A stretch of 64,000 nt of DNA from DAIQRJ01 sp963708795 (lineage in GTDB: Bacteria; Actinomycetota; Actinomycetes; Propionibacteriales; DAIQRJ01): the NCBI GenBank assembly GCA_963708795.1, contig CAVPUH010000009.1, positions 1-64,000 on the forward strand, read 5' to 3'. The position numbers and the translations under genes are program-made. The notes under the pieces are model-generated. The model made no database searches, was not told the origin of the DNA, and worked only from the letters and a program-made list of their open reading frames with translations. Shown here in pieces: positions 37,114 through 45,699 of this stretch. Within the stretch, counting starts at the first letter, position 1. Each line of letters starts with the position of its first letter.

Positions 37114-39384
37114 TCAGGACGAGGGGGATGGCCGGAACCGGCGCAGCCGAAGGCTGTTGGCCACGACGAACAACGAACTGCCCGCCATGGCTGCGCCGGC
37201 GATCATCGGGTTGAGCAGCCCGGCCACCGCCAGCGGGATGGCCGCGACGTTGTAGGCGAACGCCCAGAACAGGTTGCCCTTGATCACGCGCAAGGTCCTG
37301 CGCGCGAGGCGGATGGCGTCGACCGCGGTGCGAAGGTCGCCGCGGACGAGGGTCAGGTCGCTCGCCTCGATCGCCACATCCGTCCCGGTTCCCATGGCGA
37401 TGCCGAGATCGGCCTGGGCGAGCGCGGCGGCGTCGTTCACGCCGTCCCCGACCATCGCCACGACGCGACCGGAGGCCTGCAACGCCTTCACGTACTCGAC
37501 CTTCTCCGTCGGCAAGACCCCGGCCACGACCTCGACGATGCCGACCTCGTCGGCCACCGACCGGGCCACCGCCGCGTTGTCACCGGTCACCAGCACCGGT
37601 CGCAGTCCGAGCGCACGGAGTTCGCTGACGGCCCGGGCCGACGTCGGCTTGACGGCGTCGGCGACGACCAGCACGCCGCGGGCCACGCCGTCCCAACCGA
37701 TGGCGATGGCCGTCGAACCGGCGGCCTCGGCGCCGGACACCGCCACCGTCAGCGGCGGTGGCAGGTGCTGCGCCCACTCCGCCAGCAGGCGTGGGCTCCC
37801 GACGACGACGGCGTGTCCGTCGACGACCCCGTGGACGCCGAGCCCTGCGACCTCGGCGAAGTCGGTGACCACCGGGAGCGGCCCAACGGCCAGCGCAGCG
37901 GTCGTCACCGCGGCAGCGACCGGATGGTGCGACGAGTGTTCGACCGCTCCGGCGAGTCGCAGGACCTCGTCGTCGGGGACGCCCGGGGCCGCGACCACAG
38001 TCACCAGCGACATCGCGCCGGTCGTGACGGTCCCGGTCTTGTCCAGGATGATCGTGTCGACCCGGCGGGTGGACTCGAGCACCTGCGGGCCCTTCACGAT
38101 GATGCCGAGCTGCGCGCCGCGACCGGTGCCGACCATGAGCGCCACCGGCGTCGCGAGCCCGAGTGCACACGGGCAGGCGATGATCAGCACGGACACGGCC
38201 GCGGTGAACGCAGCGGTCCAACCCGCGCCCGCACCGACCCAGAATCCGAGGGTCGCGACCGAGATCGCGATGACCACCGGGACGAAGACCCCGGAGATGC
38301 GGTCCGCCAGGCGCTGGACGTCGGCCTTGCCGGTCTGCGCGTCCTCCACGAGCCTGGCGATCTGGGCGAGTTGGGTGTCGGCTCCGACGCGGGTGGCCCG
38401 TACCGTGATCCGCCCACCGCCGTTGACCGTGGCGCCGACCACGGCGTCGCCCGGCGTGACCTCGACGGGAACGGACTCACCGGTGACGAGAGAAGCGTCG
38501 ATCGCCGAACTGCCGTCGATGACGACACCGTCGGTGGCCACCTTCTCCCCGGGCCGGACCACGAACCGGTCACCCACGATCAGAGCGCCGACGGGGATAC
38601 GGGTCTCGACACCGTTCCGGAGTACCGCGACGTCCTTGGCGCCGAGGTCGAGCAACGCCCGCATCGCCGACCCTGCTCGCCGCTTCGCGCGCTCCTCCAG
38701 GTAGCGCCCGAGCAGGATGAAGGTCGTCACCCCGGCGGCGGCCTCGAGGTAGATGGTCGAGCCACCGTCGGTACGGCCGACCGTCAGTTCGAACGGGTGG
38801 GTCATCCCCGGCACGCCGGCGGTGCCGAAGAACAGCGCGTACACCGACCACGCGTACGCGGCGAGCGTGCCGAGCGAGATCAGGGTGTCCATGGTCGCGG
38901 CGCCGTGGCGCAGGTTCGTCCACGCGGCCCGGTGGAACGGCCATCCCGCCCACCAGACCACCGGCGTCGCGAGCACCAGTGACAGCCACTGCCAGTTCGT
39001 GAACTGCAGTGCCGGGATCATCGCCATCACGATCACGGGGAAGGACAGGACGGCAGCGAGCACGACCCGCCGGCCGAGGTCGTCGACGGCGGCGTGGTGC
39101 CCGTCGTGCCGGTGGTCCGCCGAGTCCGTGCTCGGAGGCTCAGCCGCGGGTGGCAATTCGGCCGTGTAGCCGGCGCCGGCGACGGCGGCGAGCAGGTCGT
39201 CGGCGCTGACTGACGCCGGGAAGTCCACGCGTGCCTTCTCGGTGGCGAAGTTCACGCTCGCCGTCACCCCGTCGAGCTTGTTGAGCCGCTTCTCGACGCG
39301 GTTCGCGCACGAGGCGCAGGTCATGCCGCCGATCGTGAGGTCGATGCGTTCGAGGGTTCGACCGGTGCTCTGGTCGGTGCTCAT
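37114..39384 (-). CDS. copA: copper-translocating P-type ATPase (P1B)
   Basis: A 756-residue membrane pump that exports Cu(I). From the N-terminus: one HMA domain (LTIGGMTCASCANRVEKRL), a His-rich linker (DHRHDGHHAAVDD), eight helices with the P1B-1 motif IIACPCALGLATP, the TGES loop (VTGESVPVEV), phosphorylation site LDKTGTVTTG, HP motif SSHHPVA, GDGVNDAAAL, and the last helices with YNVAAIPLAVAGL and NPMIAGAAMAGSS (the N and MxxSS metal residues of copper pumps). The ATG at 39384 matches the HMA start. It is the last gene of the csoR-copZ-(small protein)-copA set. Confidence 0.95.
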   Translation of the reverse strand: MSTDQSTGRTLERIDLTIGGMTCASCANRVEKRLNKLDGVTASVNFATEKARVDFPASVSADDLLAAVAGAGYTAELPPAAEPPSTDSADHRHDGHHAAVDDLGRRVVLAAVLSFPVIVMAMIPALQFTNWQWLSLVLATPVVWWAGWPFHRAAWTNLRHGAATMDTLISLGTLAAYAWSVYALFFGTAGVPGMTHPFELTVGRTDGGSTIYLEAAAGVTTFILLGRYLEERAKRRAGSAMRALLDLGAKDVAVLRNGVETRIPVGALIVGDRFVVRPGEKVATDGVVIDGSSAIDASLVTGESVPVEVTPGDAVVGATVNGGGRITVRATRVGADTQLAQIARLVEDAQTGKADVQRLADRISGVFVPVVIAISVATLGFWVGAGAGWTAAFTAAVSVLIIACPCALGLATPVALMVGTGRGAQLGIIVKGPQVLESTRRVDTIILDKTGTVTTGAMSLVTVVAAPGVPDDEVLRLAGAVEHSSHHPVAAAVTTAALAVGPLPVVTDFAEVAGLGVHGVVDGHAVVVGSPRLLAEWAQHLPPPLTVAVSGAEAAGSTAIAIGWDGVARGVLVVADAVKPTSARAVSELRALGLRPVLVTGDNAAVARSVADEVGIVEVVAGVLPTEKVEYVKALQASGRVVAMVGDGVNDAAALAQADLGIAMGTGTDVAIEASDLTLVRGDLRTAVDAIRLARRTLRVIKGNLFWAFAYNVAAIPLAVAGLLNPMIAGAAMAGSSLFVVANSLRLRRFRPSPSS

Positions 39385-39406
39385 GGTGAAGGCTCCCTGA
39401 GGTCGG

Positions 39407-39592
39407 TCAACCGTGCGTGTCGTGCATGTCGGTGGGGCTGGTCGATCCGGTCGGCCGGTGCTCCCCCGTGGACGGGTCCAGGGGACCGACCGTGCGGCCG
39501 ATCGCAAGCCCGAGCCCGAGCGCCGCCGCGAGGACGAGCGCGAAAGCGGTGAGCTTGACAGGCACGCTTTCGAGCCCTGGTTCGCTGCTCAC
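39407..39592 (-). CDS. small single-helix membrane protein in the copper operon
   Basis: A 61-residue protein with one hydrophobic helix (LTAFALVLAAALGLGLAIG) and a polar C-terminus ending TSPTDMHDTHG, where Met and His could bind copper. The GTG start overlaps the CopZ stop (GTGA), so the two are co-translated. In related copper operons I recall a longer exported protein at this place, starting with a similar helix. This one may be a shortened form. Function unknown; a copper handover or sensing role is inference from context. Confidence 0.6.
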   Translation of the reverse strand: MSSEPGLESVPVKLTAFALVLAAALGLGLAIGRTVGPLDPSTGEHRPTGSTSPTDMHDTHG

Positions 39593-39807
39593 GGCGCGAG
39601 CGCATACCCGGCTTCGTCGACGGCGGCACGGACCGCGCCCTCGTCGATCGACCGGGCGGAGTGAACGGTGAGCCGACCGGAGGCCAGGTCGACGCTGACG
39701 TCGGTGACACCGGGAATGGCCGAAACCTCCTCGGTGACGGCACGGACGCAGTGTTCACAGGTCATGCCGACCACGGTGAAGCGGGTGGTCGTGTCGGTGA
39801 CGGTCAT
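39589..39807 (-). CDS. copZ: copper chaperone CopZ (HMA domain)
   Basis: A 72-residue single HMA domain: FTVVGMTCEHCVRAVTEEVSAIPGVTDVSVDLASGRLTV, with the MTCxHC copper-binding loop of bacterial CopZ. It delivers Cu(I) to CopA and to the CsoR sensor. It lies between csoR (upstream, 124-base gap) and the small membrane protein. ATG at 39807. Just upstream, at 39892-39938, a GGTTCAYGAGCGCAGG-like unit is repeated about three times up to the csoR stop. Confidence 0.93.
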   Translation of the reverse strand: MTVTDTTTRFTVVGMTCEHCVRAVTEEVSAIPGVTDVSVDLASGRLTVHSARSIDEGAVRAAVDEAGYALAP

Positions 39808-39931
39808 TTGTGCGATGGTCCTCTCGGGTGGCAGGGAGTCGTGCGTGCCGTACGGATGCGTGCTCCAGGTGTATGGGTGGTGCCGGCGAACCGGTTCATG
39901 AGCGCAGGCGGTTCACGAGCGCAGGGCGGGT

Positions 39932-40240
39932 TCACGAGCGGACGAGCCGTGCGATCGCGTCGGAGGCCTCGCGCACCTTGGCCTGCGCCTCCGGCCCACC
40001 GGCGGCGGCGGCCTCGGTCACGCAATGCGTGAGGTGTTCCTCGAGGAGGCCGAGGGCGACGGACTGCAGCGCCTTGGTCGTCGCCGACACCTGCGTGAGG
40101 ATGTCGATGCAGTATTCCTCCTCCGACACCATCCGCTGGAGACCGCGGACCTGCCCTTCGATCCGCCTGAGCCGTTTGAGGTAGTCGTCCTGCCGCCCGA
40201 TGTAGCCGACATGACCTGCGTGCGTGGTGTTCTCGGCCAT
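39932..40240 (-). CDS. csoR: CsoR-family copper-sensing repressor
   Basis: A 102-residue all-helical DUF156 protein: YLKRLRRIEGQVRGLQRMVSEEEYCIDILTQVSATTKALQSVALGLLEEHLTHCV. The Cu(I) ligands are in place: Cys in EEYCIDIL, then His and Cys spaced four apart in EEHLTHC, the W-X-Y pattern of true CsoR rather than RcnR or FrmR. It represses the copper operon and releases DNA when Cu(I) binds. ATG at 40240; the frame is open upstream but the family begins about here. Its likely operator is at 40296-40312, in front of the gene. Confidence 0.93.
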   Translation of the reverse strand: MAENTTHAGHVGYIGRQDDYLKRLRRIEGQVRGLQRMVSEEEYCIDILTQVSATTKALQSVALGLLEEHLTHCVTEAAAAGGPEAQAKVREASDAIARLVRS

Positions 40241-40295
40241 CGTCTGGTCCCTTCTCCGGATCTGCGGTGTCCGACCATCGAACTCTTGTGACACC

Positions 40296-40312
40296 GTACC
40301 CCCCTAGGGTAT
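40296..40312. promoter_or_regulatory. CsoR operator candidate
   Basis: GTACCCCCCTAGGGTAT is a GC-core palindrome with TACCC / GGGTA arms, the same shape as the CsoR site I know from Streptomyces (ATACCC...GGGTAT). It lies about 56 bases upstream of the csoR start and also in front of the divergent lipoprotein gene, so it may control both. Confidence 0.75.
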
Positions 40313-40399
40313 GCGGTGCCGACCACTGTCGATCGATTGCTCGTGGCCACCCGGGCCGTTCGACGGTCCGGCCTACCGTGCCCGGTCTACCGTGACCGG

Positions 40400-41125
40400 G
40401 TGACCGTGACCGCGACACGACTGACGGGTGCGCTCGCCGTCCTGCTCGTCGTCGCCGGGTGCGGACTCCTCGGCGGCCATCCGCGCGACCCGGCTCCACG
40501 CGCAGCCGGCTCGCCGGCGGCCACACCGCTGCCGTCGCCGACGGCCGTCGCCGCGCAGGTGTCGACCGACGGCGGCCCACTCAGTCCGACGGAGACGTCC
40601 GCGGCCGTCGATCGCTGTCTCGGCACGAACATGGCGCCGGCGGCACGTGGTCGGGTCCGGGTGGAATTCGCCCGTTCGATCGCCTACCTGACCGACGACG
40701 TGCTCACGTTGCCGACCGTCATCGTCACGGACGGCGGCAAGCGGATCGTCTGCAACCACGACGGGCGGGTGGCCGAGCGAACCGACCGCGCCGCGCTTCG
40801 CGTGCCCGACGAGGAACACCCGGTCGTCGTCATCGCCGACCAGGGTGTGACGGGAACGTTCAACGGGGCGTTCGCGGACGGGATGAGCCCCTTCGCGCCG
40901 TGCGTCGTGATGCGGGTGTCGCCGGCCGTGGCCACGGTGCTGATGCGGCTGGACTGGCCGAGTGGCGACTCGGTCTGGTACGGGGCGGCGGTCCAGAACG
41001 GCTACGCGGTGGTGAGTGCATGGATGGGCGGCACGATCGGCATGGCCGAGAACATCGACCTGTCCACCGTCCGCACCCAGCTGAAGGCCTATGACCGCGC
41101 CGGACGCGAACTGCGGATCGGCTGA
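40400..41125 (+). CDS. predicted lipoprotein of unknown function
   Basis: A 241-residue protein with signal peptide VTVTATRLTGALAVLLVVAGCGLLGG (lipobox VAGC) and a Pro/Ala/Ser-rich linker before a mixed alpha/beta domain. It contains three further Cys residues (DRCLGT, IVCNHDG, APCVVM) and ends YDRAGRELRIG. I recognise no family. The GTG at 40400 is preferred since the signal peptide starts there; the open frame reaches 40316. It is divergent from csoR with the CsoR operator between, so copper control is possible. It converges with the ROK remnant. Confidence 0.7.
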   Translation: MTVTATRLTGALAVLLVVAGCGLLGGHPRDPAPRAAGSPAATPLPSPTAVAAQVSTDGGPLSPTETSAAVDRCLGTNMAPAARGRVRVEFARSIAYLTDDVLTLPTVIVTDGGKRIVCNHDGRVAERTDRAALRVPDEEHPVVVIADQGVTGTFNGAFADGMSPFAPCVVMRVSPAVATVLMRLDWPSGDSVWYGAAVQNGYAVVSAWMGGTIGMAENIDLSTVRTQLKAYDRAGRELRIG

Positions 41126-41168
41126 TCCGACCGATCCGGCTGATCCGACGGATCCGACGGATCCGCCC
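41124..41168. repeat. five tandem 9-bp GATCCGNNN units
   Basis: GATCCGACC, GATCCGGCT, GATCCGACG, GATCCGACG and GATCCGCCC follow each other directly between the convergent lipoprotein and ROK stops. GATCC/GGATC pairs could fold as nested hairpins, so the array may act in transcription ending. Confidence 0.7.
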
Positions 41169-41191
41169 GATCGTGCACCCGGGCTGTCCCC

Positions 41192-42062
41192 TCAGGCCGA
41201 CCGCTGACGTCGGAGGGTCCTGCTCGACCCCTGGAGTCGGCTGATCGACAGCCAGATGTCGTCTTCGAGTGCGATCGTCGCGACGCCGAAGCTCGCCGGA
41301 TCGGTACGGACGGTGCAGAGTCCGATCGACGCGGCCGCGTACGAGTGGGCCAGTGCTTGACGCTCGATCGTCGGGGCGGCGAGTTCGAGGAGCCGCGCCC
41401 CACACCTCGGACACCCATCCGGCGAGTGTGACGACCTCCGGGTTGAACACGTTGACGAGATTCGCGAGTGCCAGTCCCAGGTACCGGGCGGTGGTGACGG
41501 CGACGGTGACGGCGACCGGGTCACCGTCGCGCTCAGCTGACGCCAATCGCGTCACCGCGGTCGTCTGATCCAGGGCGAGCCAGTCGCTCGCGGGGTCGAT
41601 CTCACGAAGGGTGGCCAGGATGCCCGGTCCGCCGACATAGGTCTCCACGCACCCCGCGGCGCCGCAGCGACACGGCCGCCCGTCGGGGACCAGACAGGTA
41701 TGACCCCACTCGCCGGCGGCGTTCGACACACCCCGGTAGAGCTCCCCGCCGATCGCGACCCCGACCCCGACGCCGGTCCCGAGGTCGACGACGACGACGT
41801 CACCGTTCGGCGGGAGGGGCGCTGCCCAGAGCTGGCCGATGAGGACGGTCTTCAACGGATTGTCGAGGTGGATCGGGAGTGGCAGCCGTGCGCGGACGAG
41901 ATCGCCGAACGGCACGTCGTGCCAGCCCCAGTTCGGGGCGAAGATCGAACGACCCGTCGCACGATCGAGCTGGCCGGGCACGGTGACACAGGGAGTGGCG
42001 GAGACCGGCATCAAGGGCTGATCGACCCGCTCAGGGTGGCCGGTCGGCCAGACTGTCGGCAT
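41192..42062 (-). pseudogene. ROK-family protein remnant: 5' truncated and frame-shifted
   Basis: The middle and end of a ROK (sugar kinase/repressor) protein are clear: TVPGQLDRATGRSIFAPNWGWHDVPFGDLVRARL, VVVDLGTGVGVGVAIGGELYRGVSNAAGEWGH and the zinc motif CRCGAAGCVETY. Near 41398 the frame changes and the C-terminus continues with RLLELAAPTIERQALAHSYAAASIGL. The N-terminal part is missing: the first nucleotide-binding segment and any helix-turn-helix of a ROK repressor. The frame starts within the ROK domain at ATG 42011 or 42062, where the divergent phosphodiesterase begins. Loss of the sugar/ATP site suggests a dead gene; a sequence error could explain only the internal shift. Confidence 0.75.
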
Positions 42063-42552
42063 GCGAATCGCCGTCATCTCCGACACCCATGCGCCGCGAC
42101 GGTGGCGTTCGTGCCCACCGGCTGTCGCAGCGGCCATCGAGGGCGTCGACCTGATCCTGCACGCCGGAGACGTCTGTACGCCGGACGTGCTCGAGGAGCT
42201 GTCGTCCTGGGCGCCGGTGAAGGCAGTCCGCGGCAACAACGACGGCGCCGACATCGCCGCGTGGGGTGCGCCGGAGACCCTCGAGCTCGACCTGGCCGGC
42301 ATCCCGACGGCGATGATCCACGACAGCGGACCGGCGACCGGCCGGGCAGGTCGGATGGCGCTGCGATTTCCCGGTGCGGCGATCGTCGTATTCGGGCATT
42401 CGCACATCCCGTGGTGCGAGGCCACCGGGTCTCAGGTCCTGTTCAATCCCGGCTCCCCGACCGACCGGCGCCGGCAGCCGCACGGCACGCTCGGCTTCTT
42501 GACCATCGAGGACGGCACGCTGCTCGATGCGTCGATCGTCCCGGTGACGTGA
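42061..42552 (+). CDS. YfcE/MJ0936-type metallophosphoesterase
   Basis: A 163-residue calcineurin-like phosphodiesterase. The five metal motifs are all there: ISDTHAP, HAGDVC, RGNNDG, IHDSG (where most have HG) and FGHSHIPW. The family cleaves phosphodiesters such as cyclic nucleotides or model substrates, acting in the cytosol with two divalent metals. The ATG at 42061 abuts the ROK remnant and has no strong ribosome site (GTCGGC upstream). It is followed after 84 bases by the convergent nrdJ. Confidence 0.88.
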   Translation: MRIAVISDTHAPRRWRSCPPAVAAAIEGVDLILHAGDVCTPDVLEELSSWAPVKAVRGNNDGADIAAWGAPETLELDLAGIPTAMIHDSGPATGRAGRMALRFPGAAIVVFGHSHIPWCEATGSQVLFNPGSPTDRRRQPHGTLGFLTIEDGTLLDASIVPVT

Positions 42553-42635
42553 GGTCAAATGGGCGACGGTCGGTCGAAGCCCGGCGGCGTGCGGTCGACC
42601 TGCACACCGCCGGGCTCACACCCCAGCACGCCTGA

Positions 42636-45554
42636 TCAGCTGCAGCCGCTCGTACTTCCGCAGCCCTCACACACGAAGCACGACCCGGCAGGACGCATCT
42701 TCGTTCCACACGTGAAGCACATCGGCGCGTCGGCCGCCGTTCCCTGCAGCGCCTCGAGCAATTCAGCCGAGCTGTGGACATCGACCTTCGCCGGCCGGGC
42801 GTCGGCCGCACCGGCTCCGGAGCTGACCTCGTCGGCCACTTTCTTCGCCTGCTGGCGTTCGGGCACCGTGGTGGACACCGACTGCGAGTAGTTCGCCACC
42901 TCGTCCTCGACGTCCTCGTCGGAACCGTCGGACTCGGGCAGGTACGAACCCGTCTCGAGTTGGCGGGAGCGTTCCTCGGCGCTGTGGATGCCGAGGTACG
43001 AGCGCGTCTCGTAGTCCAGGTGGTCGAGCGCCAGCCGACGGAACACGTAGTCCATGATCGACTGCGCCATCCGGATGTCGGGGTCGTCGGTGAGGCCGGC
43101 AGGCTCGAACCTCAGGTTGGTGAACTTCTCGACGTACGTCTCGAGCGGAACCCCGTACTGCAGGCCGATGCTGACGGCGATCGAGAACGCGTCCATCACG
43201 CCGGCGAGCGTCGAACCCTGCTTGCCGAACTTGAGGAACAGCTCACCGAGCCCGTCGTCGGGGTACGAGCCGGCCGTGAGGTAACCCTCGGCTCCGCCGA
43301 CTGCGAAGCTCGTCGTCTGCGACGGCCGGCGCTTCGGCAGGCGCTTGCGCACCGGGCGGTACTCGATCCGCACCTCGGGCGCTGCAGCTGCCTCGACAGT
43401 CGAGGATTCCGTGGCCGGCTTGGCCTTCGCGTCGGAGAGCGGCTGCCCGACCTTGCAGTTGTCACGGTAGACGGCGAGCGCCTTCAGGCCGAGCTTCCAG
43501 CCCTGGCGGTAGACGTCGGCGATCTCCTCGACGGTCGCGGTCTCGGGAAGGTTGACCGTCTTGCTGATCGCGCCGGAGAGGAACGGCTGCGCGGCCGCCA
43601 TCATCCGGACGTGGCCCATCGGCTTGATCGCGCGAGCGCCCATCGCGCAGTCGAAGACCTCGTAGTGCTCGGTCTTGAGCCCGGGCGCATCGATCACGTG
43701 ACCGTTCTCGGCGATGTGCTCGACGATCGCCTCCACCGTCTCCTGGGCGTAGCCGAGTCCTCGAAGTGCGCGCGGCACGGTCTGGTTGACGATCTGCATC
43801 GACCCGCCACCGACGAGCTTCTTGAACTTGACCAGGGAGAAGTCCGGTTCGATGCCGGTGGTGTCGCAATCCATCATGAACCCGATGGTGCCGGTGGGAG
43901 CGAGCACAGACGCCTGGGCGTTGCGGTAGCCGTTCGACTCGCCGAGCTTGATGACCGCGTCCCATTCCTTCGTCGCGACGCGGTGCACGTCGGAGTCGAG
44001 GGTGCCGACCGCGCGCACGGCATCGTTCGCCGCCTGGTGCTTGCGCATGACGCGCTTGTGGGCATCGGCGTTGCGGGCGTAGCCGCGGTAGGGGCCGACG
44101 ACTGCGGCGAGCTCGGCCGACCGCCGGTAGGACGTGGCCGTCATCAACGACGTGATCGACGCAGCGAGCGCTCGGCCGCCGTCGGAGTCGTAGCCGTGAC
44201 CGGTCGCCATCAACAGCGCACCGAGGTTCGCGTAGCCGATTCCCAGCTGGCGGTAGTCGCGGGTGGTGTCGCCGATCGCCTTCGTCGGGAAGTCGGCGAA
44301 GCAGATCGAGATGTCCATGGCGGTGATGACCAACTCGACGGTCTTCGCGAACCGCTCGGCATCGAACGTGTCGTCGTCGCGCAGGAACTTCAGGAGATTC
44401 AGGCTGGCGAGGTTGCAGGAGGAGTTGTCGAGACTCATGTACTCCGAGCACGGGTTGCTGGCCGTGATCCGCCCGGTCTCGGGGTTGGTGTGCCAGTCGT
44501 TGATGGTGTCGTCGTACTGCATGCCCGGGTCCGCACACTCCCAGGCTGCCTTCGCGATCTTGCCGAACAGCTCCTGTGCGTCGACCGTCTCGATGACCCG
44601 GCCGTCCCCGCGAGCCTTCAGCCCGAACTGGCGGCCTTCCTCGACCGCCCGCATGAACTCGTCGCTGACCCGCACGGAGTTGTTGGCGTTCTGGTATTGG
44701 ACGGAGGTGATGTCGCGACCGCCGAGGTCCATGTCGAAGCCCGCATCGCGGAGCGCTCGGATCTTGTCCTCTTCGCGCGCCTTCGTCTCGATGAACTCCT
44801 CGATGTCGGGGTGATCGACGTCGAGCACGACCATCTTGGCCGCACGACGGGTCGCACCGCCCGACTTGATCGTGCCGGCCGAAGCGTCAGCCCCACGCAT
44901 GAAACTGACAGGTCCTGAGGCCGTGCCACCCGAGGACAGCAGTTCCTTGCTCGACCGGATGCGCGACACGTTCAGCCCCGCGCCCGAGCCGCCCTTGAAG
45001 ATGAACCCCTCCTCGCGGTACCAGGTGAGGATCGAGTCCATCGAGTCGTCGACCGACAGGATGAAACACGCGCTGACCTGCTGCGGGGCGGACGTCCCGA
45101 CGTTGAACCAGACGGGCGAGTTGAAGCTGAACACCTGGTGGAGCAGTGCCCAGGTGAGTTCGTGGGAGAAGATCTCGGCATCCTCGGTACCGGCGAAGTA
45201 GCCGTGGTCGGCACCGGCCTTGGTGTAGGTACTGACGACCCGGTCGAGCAGTTGCTTCAGGCTGTGCTCACGGGCCGACGTTCCAGGCGCACCGCGGAAG
45301 TACTTCGTCGTCACGATCGTCGACGCGTTGACCGACCAGAAGTCGGGGAACTCGACACCACGCTGCTCGAACACCGTCGCGCCGGTCTTCCAGTTCTGCT
45401 GGGAGACGTCACGTCGCTCCCACGTGACCTCGTCGTACGGGTGGACGCCAGGCGTGGTGTTGATGCGCGCGATCCGGAGACCACGACGATCGCCGCGCGA
45501 TGCGGCGCCGTTCGAGGACGTTGCCGACGTCGCTCCGCTGACTTCTGCGGTCAT
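42636..45554 (-). CDS. nrdJ: vitamin B12-dependent (class II) ribonucleotide reductase
   Basis: A 972-residue enzyme that makes deoxyribonucleotides with adenosylcobalamin, independent of oxygen. Recognisable parts: NFNSPVWFN-like motif (FSFNSPVWFNVG), SACFILSVDDSMD, EEGFIFKGGSGAGLNVSRIRSS, GGTASGPVSFM, active-site SNPCSEYMSLDNSSCNLASLNLL (Cys and Asn/Glu of the radical site) and APTGTIGFMMDCDTTGIEPDFSLV. The C-terminus has the redox/zinc Cys set CFTCGTKM...CFVCEGCGSTSGCS. The ATG at 45554 is chosen because upstream codons in the frame are not family-like. nrdR lies 146 bases upstream with a strong hairpin between. No cobalamin riboswitch was recognised. Confidence 0.95.
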   Translation of the reverse strand: MTAEVSGATSATSSNGAASRGDRRGLRIARINTTPGVHPYDEVTWERRDVSQQNWKTGATVFEQRGVEFPDFWSVNASTIVTTKYFRGAPGTSAREHSLKQLLDRVVSTYTKAGADHGYFAGTEDAEIFSHELTWALLHQVFSFNSPVWFNVGTSAPQQVSACFILSVDDSMDSILTWYREEGFIFKGGSGAGLNVSRIRSSKELLSSGGTASGPVSFMRGADASAGTIKSGGATRRAAKMVVLDVDHPDIEEFIETKAREEDKIRALRDAGFDMDLGGRDITSVQYQNANNSVRVSDEFMRAVEEGRQFGLKARGDGRVIETVDAQELFGKIAKAAWECADPGMQYDDTINDWHTNPETGRITASNPCSEYMSLDNSSCNLASLNLLKFLRDDDTFDAERFAKTVELVITAMDISICFADFPTKAIGDTTRDYRQLGIGYANLGALLMATGHGYDSDGGRALAASITSLMTATSYRRSAELAAVVGPYRGYARNADAHKRVMRKHQAANDAVRAVGTLDSDVHRVATKEWDAVIKLGESNGYRNAQASVLAPTGTIGFMMDCDTTGIEPDFSLVKFKKLVGGGSMQIVNQTVPRALRGLGYAQETVEAIVEHIAENGHVIDAPGLKTEHYEVFDCAMGARAIKPMGHVRMMAAAQPFLSGAISKTVNLPETATVEEIADVYRQGWKLGLKALAVYRDNCKVGQPLSDAKAKPATESSTVEAAAAPEVRIEYRPVRKRLPKRRPSQTTSFAVGGAEGYLTAGSYPDDGLGELFLKFGKQGSTLAGVMDAFSIAVSIGLQYGVPLETYVEKFTNLRFEPAGLTDDPDIRMAQSIMDYVFRRLALDHLDYETRSYLGIHSAEERSRQLETGSYLPESDGSDEDVEDEVANYSQSVSTTVPERQQAKKVADEVSSGAGAADARPAKVDVHSSAELLEALQGTAADAPMCFTCGTKMRPAGSCFVCEGCGSTSGCS

Positions 45555-45639
45555 GGCTGGATGGCTCCCTTGGTGACTGGTACGAGGTCTGGTCGGTGGG
45601 ACGGTGGGTGATCGTGATCTGGTCGTGCCTGTGTCGGTG

Positions 45640-45681
45640 GGCCTCCGGGCCGAACGCTTCCCCACGTTCGACCCGGAGGCC
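45640..45681 (-). terminator. strong hairpin between nrdR and nrdJ
   Basis: A 17-base arm at 45640-45656 (GGCCTCCGGG, C, CGAACG) pairs with 45665-45681, with a single C:A mismatch and an 8-base loop. It lies just after the nrdR stop (45700) and before the nrdJ start (45554). It would end or reduce transcription from nrdR into nrdJ, or be an RNA processing site. nrdJ may thus have its own promoter in 45555-45639. Confidence 0.65.
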
Positions 45682-45699
45682 GGCTGGTCGAGCCCGCGA

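Noticed and set aside
42774..44918. 714-residue plus-strand frame
   Set aside because: Antisense of nrdJ; Arg/Asp/Val-rich composition typical for the opposite strand of GC-rich coding DNA.
45554..45640. cobalamin riboswitch in front of nrdJ
   Set aside because: A B12-dependent reductase made this worth checking, but I found no B12-box (GCCACTG-type) or the usual paired elements in the 146-base gap.
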